A stretch of DNA of 64,000 nucleotides from Microbacterium sp. 10M-3C3 (GCF_003931875.1 NZ_CP034245.1:1178001-1242000); one strand, 5' to 3'; numbered from the stretch's first letter, positions 9,873-17,810 are shown. Program-made: numbers and translations. Notes: a model not told the origin generated them from the sequence alone.

Positions 9873-11594
9873 TCACGCGACGGGGTGCACGCTCGCGATG
9901 CTCGCGAGCGGCAGCGTCCGCTCGACGTCGGCGCCGCGGTCGCGCCCGCGCAGCCGCCCGCCGCCGAGACCGCTCGCCTCGAGTCGGAACGTGCGGGAGC
10001 TGCCGTCGGGGAGGCGGACGACGACGTCGATGACGGCGCGGGCCCGCACGGCCTGGTCGAGCTCGCGCTCGAGCCACGCCGCATCCGTGTCGTCGCCGGC
10101 GCTGCCCGCGCGCAGGCGCGCGAGCAGGTCGGCGTAGCGGTCGGCGGCGCGCACGGGCTCGACGTCGGCGGCGACGCGCAGGCGGTCGACCGGCTGCGGC
10201 GCGCCGTCCTCGTCGACGGCCACGACCGGGTAGCGCGCGTCGGCCAGGGCCCACAGCACGGTGCCGGCCGATACGCGCGTGGCAAGCGACGCGCCGTCGC
10301 GCACGAGGCCGAGCGGGCGCAGCGCCTGGTCGACGGCGACCGTCTCGAGGGTCGCGGGGTCGTCGCTCAGCACGCGCGTGCGGCCGTCGTCGTCAGCGCC
10401 GACGCGCAGCAGGCCGTGCCGGTCGGCGTTGCGCGCGATGAGGTATTCGAGCGGCTGCGGGATGCCCGTGAGCGAGATCTCCCGCAGGAACGCGCGCACC
10501 GAGTCCGCCGTCTCGCCGGCGGTGATCGCGGCCGCGAGCGATTCCGCGCTGAAGCGGTACGTCGAGGCCTGCGCGCGCGACTCCCGGACGGCCATCGACC
10601 GCAGCCGCACATCCAGCGCCGGCGGCAGCGGCCCCGGCGCGATCGCCGTGAGGTCGTTCTGCAGATAGATGCGGTCGACCTCCGACGGGAGGTAGGCGCC
10701 GAGCGCGGCGAGGTCGGGATCGCCGCCAGCCGCCATCGGCCGCGCCCACGGCGGCTCGCCGCCTCCCGGCGCGAGGAGCCCCCACGCCACGCCGTACGCG
10801 CGCCACAGCCCCGCGACGCTCGGCCAGGCCGTGTCGTACGGGTACGCGGCGTGCCACGTCGTCGGCGCGATCCAGCCGCCGTCGGCGGTGCGCAGCGCCG
10901 CGGGCATGGCGTCGCGGAGCCGCCGCGCGGCCAGCGCCCACCGCTCCGACGTCGGGCTCGAGACCCACGCGCGTCCCGACTCCGTCACGAGCCACGCGCG
11001 CTCGTCGGCGCGCAGCAGCCCGGTGCGCTCGGCAAGGCTCACGAGCAGGTCGGCCGCGTCGGCGTCGGCGGCCGCCCCGGCGTCGACGAGGCCGCGCCGG
11101 TCGGCGGCGCCGAGGGCGCCCGAGCCGATCCGCGTGAGCGGGTGCCGCAGGGCGTGGAGCAGGATGTCGGCGAGCGATGCGGCCGACGTGAAGGCGCGCT
11201 CGGCCGCGGCGGCATCCTCGTCCGCGCTCGCCGTGCGTGCGCCCGCGGTCACACGCGCGGGGGACTCGCGATCGCCGACGGCGACGGCGACCGCGCTGAA
11301 GGGCCGGCCCGCCGCATCCGTCAGTCCGGCGCTCGCGAGCCGGGGACGCGATTCCGGTGCGACCGTGCCCTCGGCGCGCACGGCCTCGTCGAGCGCGACG
11401 GCGTCGTCGAGGGGCAGGACGGCGAGGCCCCGCGCGATCGACGCCGGATCGAGCAGCGCCTCGGCCGCGTCGAAGAAGTCGCGCCACGCGGCGGATGCCG
11501 ACACCGCGCGCGCGGCGAGGAGGTCGGCCAGGTCCGCGTCGTCGCGTTCGGCCAGTGCGAGGGCGAGCGCGCGCTCGTCGGAGGTCGCCGGCAC
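9873..11594 (-). CDS. Helicase-associated domain protein
   Basis: A 573-residue protein recognised as the helicase-associated protein that commonly precedes the XPB helicase in Actinobacteria. It has no ATPase motifs. The C-terminal half contains LQNDLTAIAPGPLPPALDVRLRSMA and LREISLTGIPQPLEYLI, typical of the Helicase_C_3-like domain, and the N-terminal half is helical. It starts at GTG 11594, one base after the stop of the upstream membrane-protein gene. It probably modulates or recruits the neighbouring helicase, which is inference. Confidence 0.8.
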   Translation of the reverse strand: MPATSDERALALALAERDDADLADLLAARAVSASAAWRDFFDAAEALLDPASIARGLAVLPLDDAVALDEAVRAEGTVAPESRPRLASAGLTDAAGRPFSAVAVAVGDRESPARVTAGARTASADEDAAAAERAFTSAASLADILLHALRHPLTRIGSGALGAADRRGLVDAGAAADADAADLLVSLAERTGLLRADERAWLVTESGRAWVSSPTSERWALAARRLRDAMPAALRTADGGWIAPTTWHAAYPYDTAWPSVAGLWRAYGVAWGLLAPGGGEPPWARPMAAGGDPDLAALGAYLPSEVDRIYLQNDLTAIAPGPLPPALDVRLRSMAVRESRAQASTYRFSAESLAAAITAGETADSVRAFLREISLTGIPQPLEYLIARNADRHGLLRVGADDDGRTRVLSDDPATLETVAVDQALRPLGLVRDGASLATRVSAGTVLWALADARYPVVAVDEDGAPQPVDRLRVAADVEPVRAADRYADLLARLRAGSAGDDTDAAWLERELDQAVRARAVIDVVVRLPDGSSRTFRLEASGLGGGRLRGRDRGADVERTLPLASIASVHPVA

Positions 11595-11595
11595 G

Positions 11596-11862
11596 TCACT
11601 CGCCCCGGTTGGCCCGAGCCCTCCGCACGAAGCTCATGATGAGCACCGTGATCAGCATCGCGAAGGCGAGGATCGGCGCGATGTAGACGACGACGCCGAC
11701 CGTGGGCCACAGCCCCGACGCGAAGTCGACCTTCGCCGCCGAGCCGAGGATGATCGCGAAGAAGCACGCGATCGACAGCACCAGCAGGCCCAGCGACATG
11801 AACGCCAGGATCCGATCGATGCGGCGGACCGGAAGGTCGCCGCCGGGCGTTCGCGTGCTCAT
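11596..11862 (-). CDS. Small two-helix membrane protein
   Basis: An 88-residue protein with a basic N-terminus (RRIDR), two hydrophobic helices (about 19-43 and 52-78) and a positively charged end (RRARANRG). No characterised family was recognised. It sits one base upstream of the helicase-associated gene, so the three genes from 11862 down to 8126 may be one transcript. Confidence 0.75.
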   Translation of the reverse strand: MSTRTPGGDLPVRRIDRILAFMSLGLLVLSIACFFAIILGSAAKVDFASGLWPTVGVVVYIAPILAFAMLITVLIMSFVRRARANRGE

Positions 11863-11968
11863 CCGCCTCAGCCTAGCGGTTCGGGGTGTGGCGTACGCTA
11901 GACGGGCGGCCGGTCGGCCGTTCATCATGTCCGTCCGTCCGCGGACTCGGTTTCAGCGAGGTTTTGTC

Positions 11969-12352
11969 ATGCCCACCGGCAAGGTCAGGTTCTACGACGA
12001 GGAGAAGGGGTTCGGCTTCATCACCACCGATGACGGCCAGGACGTCTTCCTGCACGCCACGGCCCTGCCCGCCGGCACGCCCGCGCCCAAGGCCGGCACG
12101 CGGCTGGAGTTCGGGGTGGCCGACGGCAAGCGCGGCCTCCAGGCGCTCTCGGTGCGCGTGCTGCAGGCGCCGCCGAGCCTCGCGAAGCGCTCGCGCAAGT
12201 CGGCCGACGACATGGCGATCATCGTCGAGGACCTCGTGAAGCTCCTCGACGGCATCGGCGCGGACCTCCGCCGCGGTCGATACCCCAGCGGCTCGCACGG
12301 CAAGAAGGTCGCCGCGGTCCTCCGCAAGGTCGCCGATGACCTCGAAGCCTGA
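11969..12352 (+). CDS. Cold-shock domain protein with C-terminal extension
   Basis: A 127-residue protein. Residues 1-66 form a cold-shock domain with RNP1 (KGFGFI) and RNP2 (VFLHA). Residues 67-127 form an actinobacterial helical extension (DDMAIIVEDLVKLLDGIGADLRRGRYP) of unknown role. Start ATG 11969 follows GCGAGGTTTTGTC. Its last 17 bases overlap the start of the DUF3027 gene, implying coupling. Confidence 0.92.
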   Translation: MPTGKVRFYDEEKGFGFITTDDGQDVFLHATALPAGTPAPKAGTRLEFGVADGKRGLQALSVRVLQAPPSLAKRSRKSADDMAIIVEDLVKLLDGIGADLRRGRYPSGSHGKKVAAVLRKVADDLEA

Positions 12353-13076
12353 CGCCGTCGACGAGCGCCTGCTCGCCGCGCACGATCTCGCCCGCGCGGC
12401 GCTGCACGAGGTGACCCCCGCGGCCACCGTCGGTGACCCCGCGGGCTACACGCTCGAGGATGAGGGCGTCGTGTCGCTGCGCTTCGCGAACCGCCTCGCT
12501 GGATACCCCGGATGGTTCTGGACGGTGAGCGTCGCGGTCGTCGAGGGCTCCGAGCCGACGGTGCTCGAGGTCGAGCTGCTGCCCGGCGACGACGCGCTGC
12601 TCGCACCCGAGTGGGTGCCGTGGGCGACGCGGCTGGCGGAGTACCAGGCGGCGCAGGCGGCGGCGCAGGCCGAAGCCGCGATCGCCGAGGATGAGTCCGA
12701 CGACGCGGACGACGACGATCTGGACGGTGACGAGCTCGAGGACGACGAGCTCGACGACGAGGACGACCTCGACGAGGACGACGACGAGCTCGACTCGGAC
12801 GGCTCGCCGATCCTCCACGCGGGCGACCTCGACGGCGTCGACATCGACGAGCTCGACCCCGACGAGCCCGACGACGACGACGAGGACGCGGACGCGGACG
12901 ACGATTCGGACGACTCCGACGACTCCGACGACGACGAGCCGGACGACGACTCCGACGAGTCCGACGACGCGGACGACTCCGACGAGGACGAGTCCGACGA
13001 CTCCGACGACGAGCCGGACGACGACTCCGACGAGGACGAGTCCGACGACGACGTGGTCAGGGCGCGCCGTGCCTGA
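12336..13076 (+). CDS. DUF3027 family protein with extreme acidic tail
   Basis: A 246-residue protein. The N-terminal 110 residues match DUF3027 (RFANRLAGYPGWFWTVSVAVVEG, PEWVPWATRLAEYQ), conserved beside cold-shock genes in Actinobacteria. From about residue 117 to 240 the sequence is nearly all Asp, Glu and Ser, in DDSDDSDD-like runs encoded by repeated GAC-GAC-TCC triplets. It ends with VRARRA. The start ATG lies inside the upstream cold-shock gene. The polyanionic tail may mimic nucleic acid or act as a flexible anchor; that is speculation. Confidence 0.85.
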   Translation: MTSKPDAVDERLLAAHDLARAALHEVTPAATVGDPAGYTLEDEGVVSLRFANRLAGYPGWFWTVSVAVVEGSEPTVLEVELLPGDDALLAPEWVPWATRLAEYQAAQAAAQAEAAIAEDESDDADDDDLDGDELEDDELDDEDDLDEDDDELDSDGSPILHAGDLDGVDIDELDPDEPDDDDEDADADDDSDDSDDSDDDEPDDDSDESDDADDSDEDESDDSDDEPDDDSDEDESDDDVVRARRA

Positions 13077-13079
13077 GCA

Positions 13080-13484
13080 GCGCACCATCCGCACCTCGAC
13101 GAGACCGTCGATGCCGGGCTCGGCGAACTCCGTGCCGTCGGCGCGGAAGCCGTTGCGCTAGACATAGATCGTGTACAGGTGCAGCGGCCGCGCGGGCGGG
13201 AAGCCCTTCTCGGCGTCTGGCCCCGCGGCCGCGCCGGCCTGCGCGAAGCCGACGATGCTGCGCCCGCGCTCGGCGACGGCGACGCGCTCAGGCGCGGGAT
13301 CACGCGACAGGATGCTGCGCCACATCCGCTGCCGCGCCGTGAGGGCCTCGTCGCCGAAGAAGCGCTCGGGCAGTAGGGCGCCGTACGTCTCGCGCCAGCT
13401 CTCGACGTGCACGCGCGCGATCGCGTCGGCGTCGTCCGCCGACGGCGTGCGGATGACGACGGGGGCGTGCGCGGCGGGCGTCAC
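13080..13484 (-). pseudogene. GNAT acetyltransferase gene with internal deletion and stop
   Basis: The reading frame from GTG 13484 encodes a typical GNAT N-terminal half (VIRTPSADDADAIARVHVESWRETY, RVAVAERGRSIVGFAQAG, LHLYTIYV). It then hits TAG at 13158-13160. Immediately after the stop, in the same frame, the family's C-terminal end appears (RNGFRADGTEFAEPG, ending EVRMVR near 13080). Motifs A and B, including the acetyl-CoA pyrophosphate loop (QxxGxG/A), are missing. This is best read as an in-frame deletion of about 45 codons that left a stop at the junction. It lies directly downstream of serC. Assembly error is the alternative. Confidence 0.75.
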
Positions 13485-13492
13485 CTCCGGAG

Positions 13493-14605
13493 TCAGAGGC
13501 GCTCGAGGGTGTAGTCGATGCAGCGGATGAGCTGACGCACGTCGTCGGGCTCGATCGAGACGAACGTCGCGATGCGCAGCTGGTTGCGTCCGAGCTTGCG
13601 GTACGGCTCGGTGTCGACGATGCCGTTGGCGCGCAGGCTCGCAGCGACCGCCGCCGCATCCACCGTCTCTGCGAAGTCGATCGTCACGACCACGGGCGAC
13701 CGGTCGGCCGGGTCGGCGACGAAGGGCGTCACGAGTTCGGACGCCTCCGCCCACGCGTACAGCTCGCCGGACGACTCGCTCGTGCGCGCGTGCGCCCACG
13801 ACAGCCCGCCGTTGTCGAGGATCCACTCGAGCTGGTCGTCGAGCAGCAGCAGCGTCGCGAGGGCCGGGGTGTTGAGCGTCTGCTCCAGGCGCGAGTTGTC
13901 CAGCGCGTTCTTCAGGCTCAGGAATTCGGGGATGTACCGGCCGGATGCGGCGATCCGCTCGATCCGCTCGATCGCCGCGGGCGACACGGCCGCGAACCAC
14001 AGGCCGCCGTCGGAGCCGAGGTTCTTCTGCGGCGCGAAGTAGTAGACGTCGGCCTGGGACATGTCGAAGTCGATGCCGCCGGCCGCGCTCGTGCCGTCGA
14101 TGACGGTCAGCGCGCCCTCGTCGCCGTGCACGCGCTCGATGGGGGTCGCCACACCCGTGGAGGTCTCGTTGTGCGGCCACGCGTAGACGTCGACGCCCGC
14201 CACGGGCTCCGCGACGGCGCGCGTGCCGGGATCGGCCTTGCGCACGTCGGGCGCCTCGAGCCATGGCGCGCCTGCGGCGGCGGCGAACTTGCCGCCGAAC
14301 TCGCCGAAGACGAGGTTCTGCGCGCGGGAGTCGATGAGGCCGAAGGCCGCGGCGTCCCAGAACGCCGTCGATCCGCCGTCGCCGGCGATGATCTCGTAGC
14401 CGTCGGGGAGGCGCAGCAGCGCGCCGAGACGCTCGCGCACGCTTCCCACGAGCGCCTTCACGGGCTTCTGCCGGTGCGAGGTGCCGAGGATCGTGGCCCC
14501 GCGTGTGACGAGTGCCTCCAGCTGCGCTCCGCGCACCTTCGAGGGTCCGCATCCGAAGCGTCCGTCGGCGGGCAGCAGGTCGCGAGGCAGGTCCACGTGC
14601 GGCAT
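13493..14605 (-). CDS. serC: Phosphoserine aminotransferase
   Basis: A 370-residue PLP enzyme of the actinobacterial SerC group, converting 3-phosphohydroxypyruvate and glutamate to phosphoserine and 2-oxoglutarate in serine biosynthesis. Signature segments are RFGCGPSKVR, GTSHRQKPVK, GDGGSTAFWDAA, HNETSTGV, the DGTSAAGG aspartate region and the PLP lysine in FAPQKNLGSDGG. Start ATG 14605 gives the family length. The remnant GNAT gene follows within ten bases. Confidence 0.97.
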   Translation of the reverse strand: MPHVDLPRDLLPADGRFGCGPSKVRGAQLEALVTRGATILGTSHRQKPVKALVGSVRERLGALLRLPDGYEIIAGDGGSTAFWDAAAFGLIDSRAQNLVFGEFGGKFAAAAGAPWLEAPDVRKADPGTRAVAEPVAGVDVYAWPHNETSTGVATPIERVHGDEGALTVIDGTSAAGGIDFDMSQADVYYFAPQKNLGSDGGLWFAAVSPAAIERIERIAASGRYIPEFLSLKNALDNSRLEQTLNTPALATLLLLDDQLEWILDNGGLSWAHARTSESSGELYAWAEASELVTPFVADPADRSPVVVTIDFAETVDAAAVAASLRANGIVDTEPYRKLGRNQLRIATFVSIEPDDVRQLIRCIDYTLERL

Positions 14606-14731
14606 GCGACGAGTCTAGGGCGCGGCCCACGGCCGCCCCGGCCGTGTGACGACGGCCCTCGGCGCCGATCCCCGTGTCCGCGGCGTTGGATAGGCTGGAG
14701 GTCTACCCGAACGAGCGCTGAGGAAGCCCCC

Positions 14732-15430
14732 ATGACCGATCTCATCGACACCACGGAGATGTATCTGCGGACGATCCTCGAACTCGAGGAGGAGAACATC
14801 GTGCCGCTGCGCGCACGCATCTCCGAGCGTCTCGGGCACTCCGGTCCCACGGTGTCGCAGACGGTCGGGCGGATGGAGCGCGACGGCCTCGTCGTCGTCT
14901 CGGACGACCGCCGGCTCGAGCTGACCGACGCCGGGCGGCAGAAGGCCGTCGACGTCATGCGCAAGCACCGTCTCGCCGAGCGCCTGCTCAGCGACGTCAT
15001 CGGCCTGGACTGGGCGTTCGTCCACGAAGAGGCGTGCCGCTGGGAGCACGTCATGAGCGAGCAGGTCGAGCGCCGCCTCGTCGAGCTCCTCGGCCACCCC
15101 ACCGAGTCGCCCTACGGCAACCCGATCCCGGGCCTCGACCAGCTGGGTGACGTCCCCTCGAACACGTTCGAGCAGGGCGTGGTGGGGCTCGTGCGCAAGC
15201 TCAACGACGTCGGCGGCCCGATCACCGGCACGGTCCGGCGCCTGGCCGAGCCGGCGCAGGTCGATCCCGAGCTCCTGCAGCAGCTGAAGGCGGCCGGTGT
15301 GGTCCCCGGCGCGCGCGGCGACTATCGCTTCAACGAGGGCTACGTGCTCGTCCAGATGGACGGCGATGAGGAGGGGCTCGAGCTTCCCGTCGAGGTCGCG
15401 TCGCACATCTTCCTCGTCGACGAGCGCTGA
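14732..15430 (+). CDS. DtxR-family metal-dependent repressor
   Basis: A 232-residue regulator with an N-terminal winged helix (TTEMYLRTILELEEENI, ISERLGHSGPTVSQTVGRME) and a dimerisation/metal domain (EEACRWEHVMSEQVERRLVELLGHP). A C-terminal SH3-like domain begins near residue 155. Family members bind Fe(II) or Mn(II) and repress uptake genes. A GGAAGCCCC ribosome site precedes ATG 14732, and TAGGCT at 14691 is a plausible -10. It is divergent from serC. IdeR versus MntR-type metal specificity cannot be decided here. Confidence 0.93.
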   Translation: MTDLIDTTEMYLRTILELEEENIVPLRARISERLGHSGPTVSQTVGRMERDGLVVVSDDRRLELTDAGRQKAVDVMRKHRLAERLLSDVIGLDWAFVHEEACRWEHVMSEQVERRLVELLGHPTESPYGNPIPGLDQLGDVPSNTFEQGVVGLVRKLNDVGGPITGTVRRLAEPAQVDPELLQQLKAAGVVPGARGDYRFNEGYVLVQMDGDEEGLELPVEVASHIFLVDER

Positions 15431-15509
15431 TCCTCCCCACCCCGATCCGCCGCACGGCTGTCCACAGCCCGCGGGCTGAACGTGACTTATTCGTTACCTT
15501 CGGGTAGCC

Positions 15510-15655
15510 TCGGTCTGTCCACAGGCGAGAAGCCCGCCGTCGGACCCCACGCAGATTGCCTCTCCGGCTCGTCGTCTGCGGTGGGTGAAGCCCGCACACC
15601 GTGCCACACACCGAGTGCCGACGAGCCAGCGCCCGCCCGGGGCGCAGAGGCGCCG
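15510..15655 (+). ncRNA. Probable c-di-AMP riboswitch (ydaO/yuaA type) leader
   Basis: The 233-bp gap before the M23 peptidase holds landmarks resembling the ydaO aptamer: GGACCCCA (15542-15549), TGGGTGAAGCC (15582-15592) and GCCGACGAGCCAGC (15617-15630). Complementary segments ACCCCACGCAGA and TCTGCGGTGGGT, and GGCTCGTCG with CGACGAGCC, show strong structure. c-di-AMP switches are known in front of actinobacterial cell-wall hydrolases, which fits. I judged this by eye, so the boundaries are approximate. Confidence 0.55.
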
Positions 15656-15663
15656 GAGGAAAT

Positions 15664-16545
15664 TTGGCTGAGAACACCCCGTCGGTCGGCGACGCACCCG
15701 AGCAGGAGCCGACCGGAATGACGCGGCGCTCCCGAGCGCGCGTCGCCCGACCCTCGTCCCGACCCGTCACCCCCCGCAACACCGCGGTCGCCACGCGTCC
15801 GCCGCGCGCCGACCGCCCGAAGCGCGGCGTCGCCAAGCCCGTTCGCAGCGTCGCGATCCTCTCGATCGTCGCGGGGCTCGTCGCGACCGTCGCCATCCCG
15901 GCGTATGCGGCGTGGCAGCCCACGGCCGAGGCCAAGACGCTGCAGCAGGCGTCGGCCGGCGATGCGCAGTCGATGGTCGTCGCGTCCGAGGCATCCGCCG
16001 CCCAGCTCGACCGCAGCAGCTACTCGGCCACGACGTCCGAGGAGATCGCGAAGAAGAAGGCCGCGGAGGCCGCCGCCGAGCGCGCCCGCCAGCGCGCCGC
16101 GCAGTCGGTCTCGCTGTCGTCCGTCGACCTGTCGATGGTCTCGCCCGGCTCGGGCGAGGTCCGCTGGCCGGTCGTCGGCTTCAAGAAGGGCCGCGGCCTC
16201 GGCGACTCCGGCTACCACCAGGGCGTCGACCTGCTCCTCGCGTGCGGCCAGCCCGTCTACGCCGCCGCCGCGGGCGTCGTGCGTGTCTCGCAGGAGAGCT
16301 TCGGCGGCTACGGCGTCGCCATCACGATCGACCACGTCATCAACGGTCAGCGCGTCAGCACGCTGTACGGCCACATGACCTACGGCAGCCGCGTCGTGCA
16401 GTCGGGCGAGACGGTCGCCGCGGGCCAGCTCATCGGCCTCATCGGCAGCACGGGCAGCTCGACGGCGTGCCACACCCACTTCGAGGTGCGCATCAACGGG
16501 TCGGTCGTCGACCCGTGGGCGTGGCTGGAGCAGAACGCCGGCTGA
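15664..16545 (+). CDS. Exported M23 (LytM-type) peptidoglycan endopeptidase
   Basis: A 293-residue protein from TTG 15664, chosen because GGAGGA lies 5 bases upstream; no in-frame ATG gives a better context. A basic 60-residue cytoplasmic segment precedes one membrane helix (62-82), then an Ala/Lys/Glu coiled stretch (about 125-148). The M23 domain (160-293) has zinc ligands H185 and D189 in YHQGVDLLL, H237 in YGHM, and H270/H272 in CHTHFEV. It should cleave stem-peptide cross-links outside the membrane. Expression is probably set by the upstream riboswitch-like leader, linking wall hydrolysis to c-di-AMP. Confidence 0.92.
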   Translation: MAENTPSVGDAPEQEPTGMTRRSRARVARPSSRPVTPRNTAVATRPPRADRPKRGVAKPVRSVAILSIVAGLVATVAIPAYAAWQPTAEAKTLQQASAGDAQSMVVASEASAAQLDRSSYSATTSEEIAKKKAAEAAAERARQRAAQSVSLSSVDLSMVSPGSGEVRWPVVGFKKGRGLGDSGYHQGVDLLLACGQPVYAAAAGVVRVSQESFGGYGVAITIDHVINGQRVSTLYGHMTYGSRVVQSGETVAAGQLIGLIGSTGSSTACHTHFEVRINGSVVDPWAWLEQNAG

Positions 16546-16562
16546 TCCTCTCGTCCGTGCCG

Positions 16563-16600
16563 AAGGGGCGTGTCAGGGAGTGTTCTCCGACACGCCCCTT
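16563..16600 (+). terminator. Terminator after M23 peptidase gene
   Basis: AAGGGGCGTGTC (16563-16574) pairs perfectly with GACACGCCCCTT (16589-16600), with a smaller GGAG/CTCC inner stem. It lies 17 bases past the stop. Confidence 0.85.
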
Positions 16601-16679
16601 CGCGTTCGCCCGCGCCGACCCCCGGGCGTGTCGCGGTGGGTTAGCCTTTCCTCGACGCTGAGAGAAGCGGGGGAAGCCG

Positions 16680-16793
16680 ATGGACCGCACACCACGCATC
16701 CGCACCATGGATGCGCTCGGGCTGCTCGTCCTTCGGCATCATGTGCACGGATGCCACGGCCTCACCGTGGCGCCCGAGGCGCTGTCCATGTGA
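16680..16793 (+). CDS. Putative 37-residue leader peptide, His-rich
   Basis: A small frame from ATG 16680, preceded by AGCGGGGGAAGCCG (a usable ribosome site), runs 37 codons to TGA 16791. Its middle is HHVHGCHG: four His codons and a Cys codon within seven positions (16737-16757). The stop codon falls in the loop of a perfect intrinsic terminator. It resembles an attenuator leader peptide more than a functional protein. A TAGCCT box at 16641 is a possible -10. It precedes an HNH endonuclease gene. No known leader family was recognised. Confidence 0.45.
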   Translation: MDRTPRIRTMDALGLLVLRHHVHGCHGLTVAPEALSM

Positions 16794-16806
16794 CAGCGCC
16801 TTTTTT
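16778..16806 (+). terminator. Intrinsic terminator, possibly an attenuator
   Basis: GGCGCTGTC (16778-16786), five-base loop, GACAGCGCC (16792-16800), then six T. This perfect nine-pair stem with a T run is exceptional for this GC content. Two upstream stems exist: GCCACGG/CCGTGGC (16753-16771) and a short GCGCC/GGCGC (16770-16782) that would compete with the terminator's 5' arm. Confidence 0.85.
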
Positions 16807-16880
16807 CATGCCCTGCGCCGACCGATCCGTCGCGAGTCGAATATCCGAGAAGCCGTCCCGGCCATTCGAGAGGAAGCGGA

Positions 16881-17378
16881 ATGCGCACTCTGGTGCTGAA
16901 TGCGGGCTACGAACCGCTCGCCGTCGTGTCGTTCAAGCGGGCCATCGTGCTCGTGATGAACGAGAAGGCCACCGTCGTCGAACGCGTCGAGGGTGATCCG
17001 GTGTGGGGGACCGGCGGCAGCGTCGATCGCCCCGCGGTGATCATCCTCACCCGGTATGTGCGGGTGCCCGGCGGCAGACGCGTGCCGGTCACGCGCCGGG
17101 GTGTGCTCCGCCGCGACGGCCACCGCTGCGCGTACTGCGGCAAGGCCGCCGCCACGATCGACCACGTGCTGCCGCGTTCGCGCGGCGGCAAGGACACGTG
17201 GGAGAACCTCGTGGCGTGCTGCCTGCGCTGCAACAACGTCAAGGGCGACCGCACGCCGCAGGAGATGTCGTGGGAGCTGCGGCTGGTGCCCGGCGCACCG
17301 CGCGGCTCGCAATGGACGGTGCGCGGCACCGACCGCGCCGACCCGCGGTGGGAGCCCTACCTCGCCCTCGCCGCCTGA
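16881..17378 (+). CDS. HNH endonuclease family protein
   Basis: A 165-residue protein. The N-terminal MRTLVLNAGYEPLAVVSFKRA is the conserved start of a stand-alone actinobacterial HNH family. The HNH motif (78-125) has C83xxC86, the catalytic D94-H95 in ATIDHVLPRSRGG, N109 in WENLV, and C114/C117 with NNVKGDRTP. ATG 16881 follows GAGAGGAAGCGGA. It cleaves DNA by family assignment, but its biological target is unknown. It lies directly after the putative attenuator and before the 150-bp tandem array. Confidence 0.93.
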   Translation: MRTLVLNAGYEPLAVVSFKRAIVLVMNEKATVVERVEGDPVWGTGGSVDRPAVIILTRYVRVPGGRRVPVTRRGVLRRDGHRCAYCGKAAATIDHVLPRSRGGKDTWENLVACCLRCNNVKGDRTPQEMSWELRLVPGAPRGSQWTVRGTDRADPRWEPYLALAA

Positions 17379-17440
17379 GCCGCGGCCGATCGGCGCCTCG
17401 CCGTCCGATCCGGCCGAGGCCGCCGTGCCGTGCGCGCGCG

Positions 17441-17509
17441 CAGAATTCAGGCTGAGCCGGCGTCTGGCCGGGCTCCGCGCCCCGAGCGGTCGGCTGAGCC
17501 TGAATTCTG
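17441..17509 (+). repeat. 69-bp GAATTC-ended element, copy 1
   Basis: Starts CAGAATTCAGGCTGAGCC and ends GGCTGAGCCTGAATTCTG. The 13-bp ends are perfect inverted repeats. Right flank AACGG. It lies in tandem unit 1. Confidence 0.95.
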
Positions 17510-17592
17510 AACGGTGTCGGAGGTCGGCCGCGCGACCGATCGGCGCCTCGGCCGTCCGATCCGGCCGAGGCCGCCGTGCCGTGCCGCGCGCG

Positions 17593-17661
17593 CAGAATTC
17601 AGGCTGAGCCGGCGTCTGGCCGGGCTCCGCGCCCCGAGCGGTCGGCTGAGCCTGAATTCTG
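17593..17661 (+). repeat. 69-bp GAATTC-ended element, copy 2
   Basis: Identical in the 69 bp to copy 1; it lies in tandem unit 2, 152 bp downstream. Confidence 0.95.
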
Positions 17662-17741
17662 AACGGTGTCGGAGGTCGCCGCGCGGCCGATCGGCGCCTC
17701 GCCGTCCGATCCGGCCGAGGCCGCCGTGCCGTGCGCGCGCG

Positions 17742-17810
17742 CAGAATTCAGGCTGAGCCGGCGTCTGGCCGGGCTCCGCGCCCCGAGCGGTCGGCTGAGC
17801 CTGAATTCTG
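17742..17810 (+). repeat. 69-bp GAATTC-ended element, copy 3
   Basis: Identical in the 69 bp to copies 1 and 2; it lies in tandem unit 3, 149 bp downstream of copy 2 and 48 bp before the LexA box. Confidence 0.95.

Noticed and set aside
8126..10285. 719-codon extension of the XPB-like gene upstream of ATG 9769
   Set aside because: The extra 172 codons are Arg/Ser/Thr-rich shadow overlapping the helicase-associated gene; homology starts at ATG 9769.
12684..13058. Repeat array or CRISPR-like structure in the GAC/TCC-rich region
   Set aside because: It is the in-frame acidic tail of the DUF3027 gene, not a non-coding repeat.
17056..17756. Open frames running through the 150-bp tandem array
   Set aside because: They repeat the same residues per unit, change frame between units and have no start context; they arise from stop-poor GC-rich repeats.
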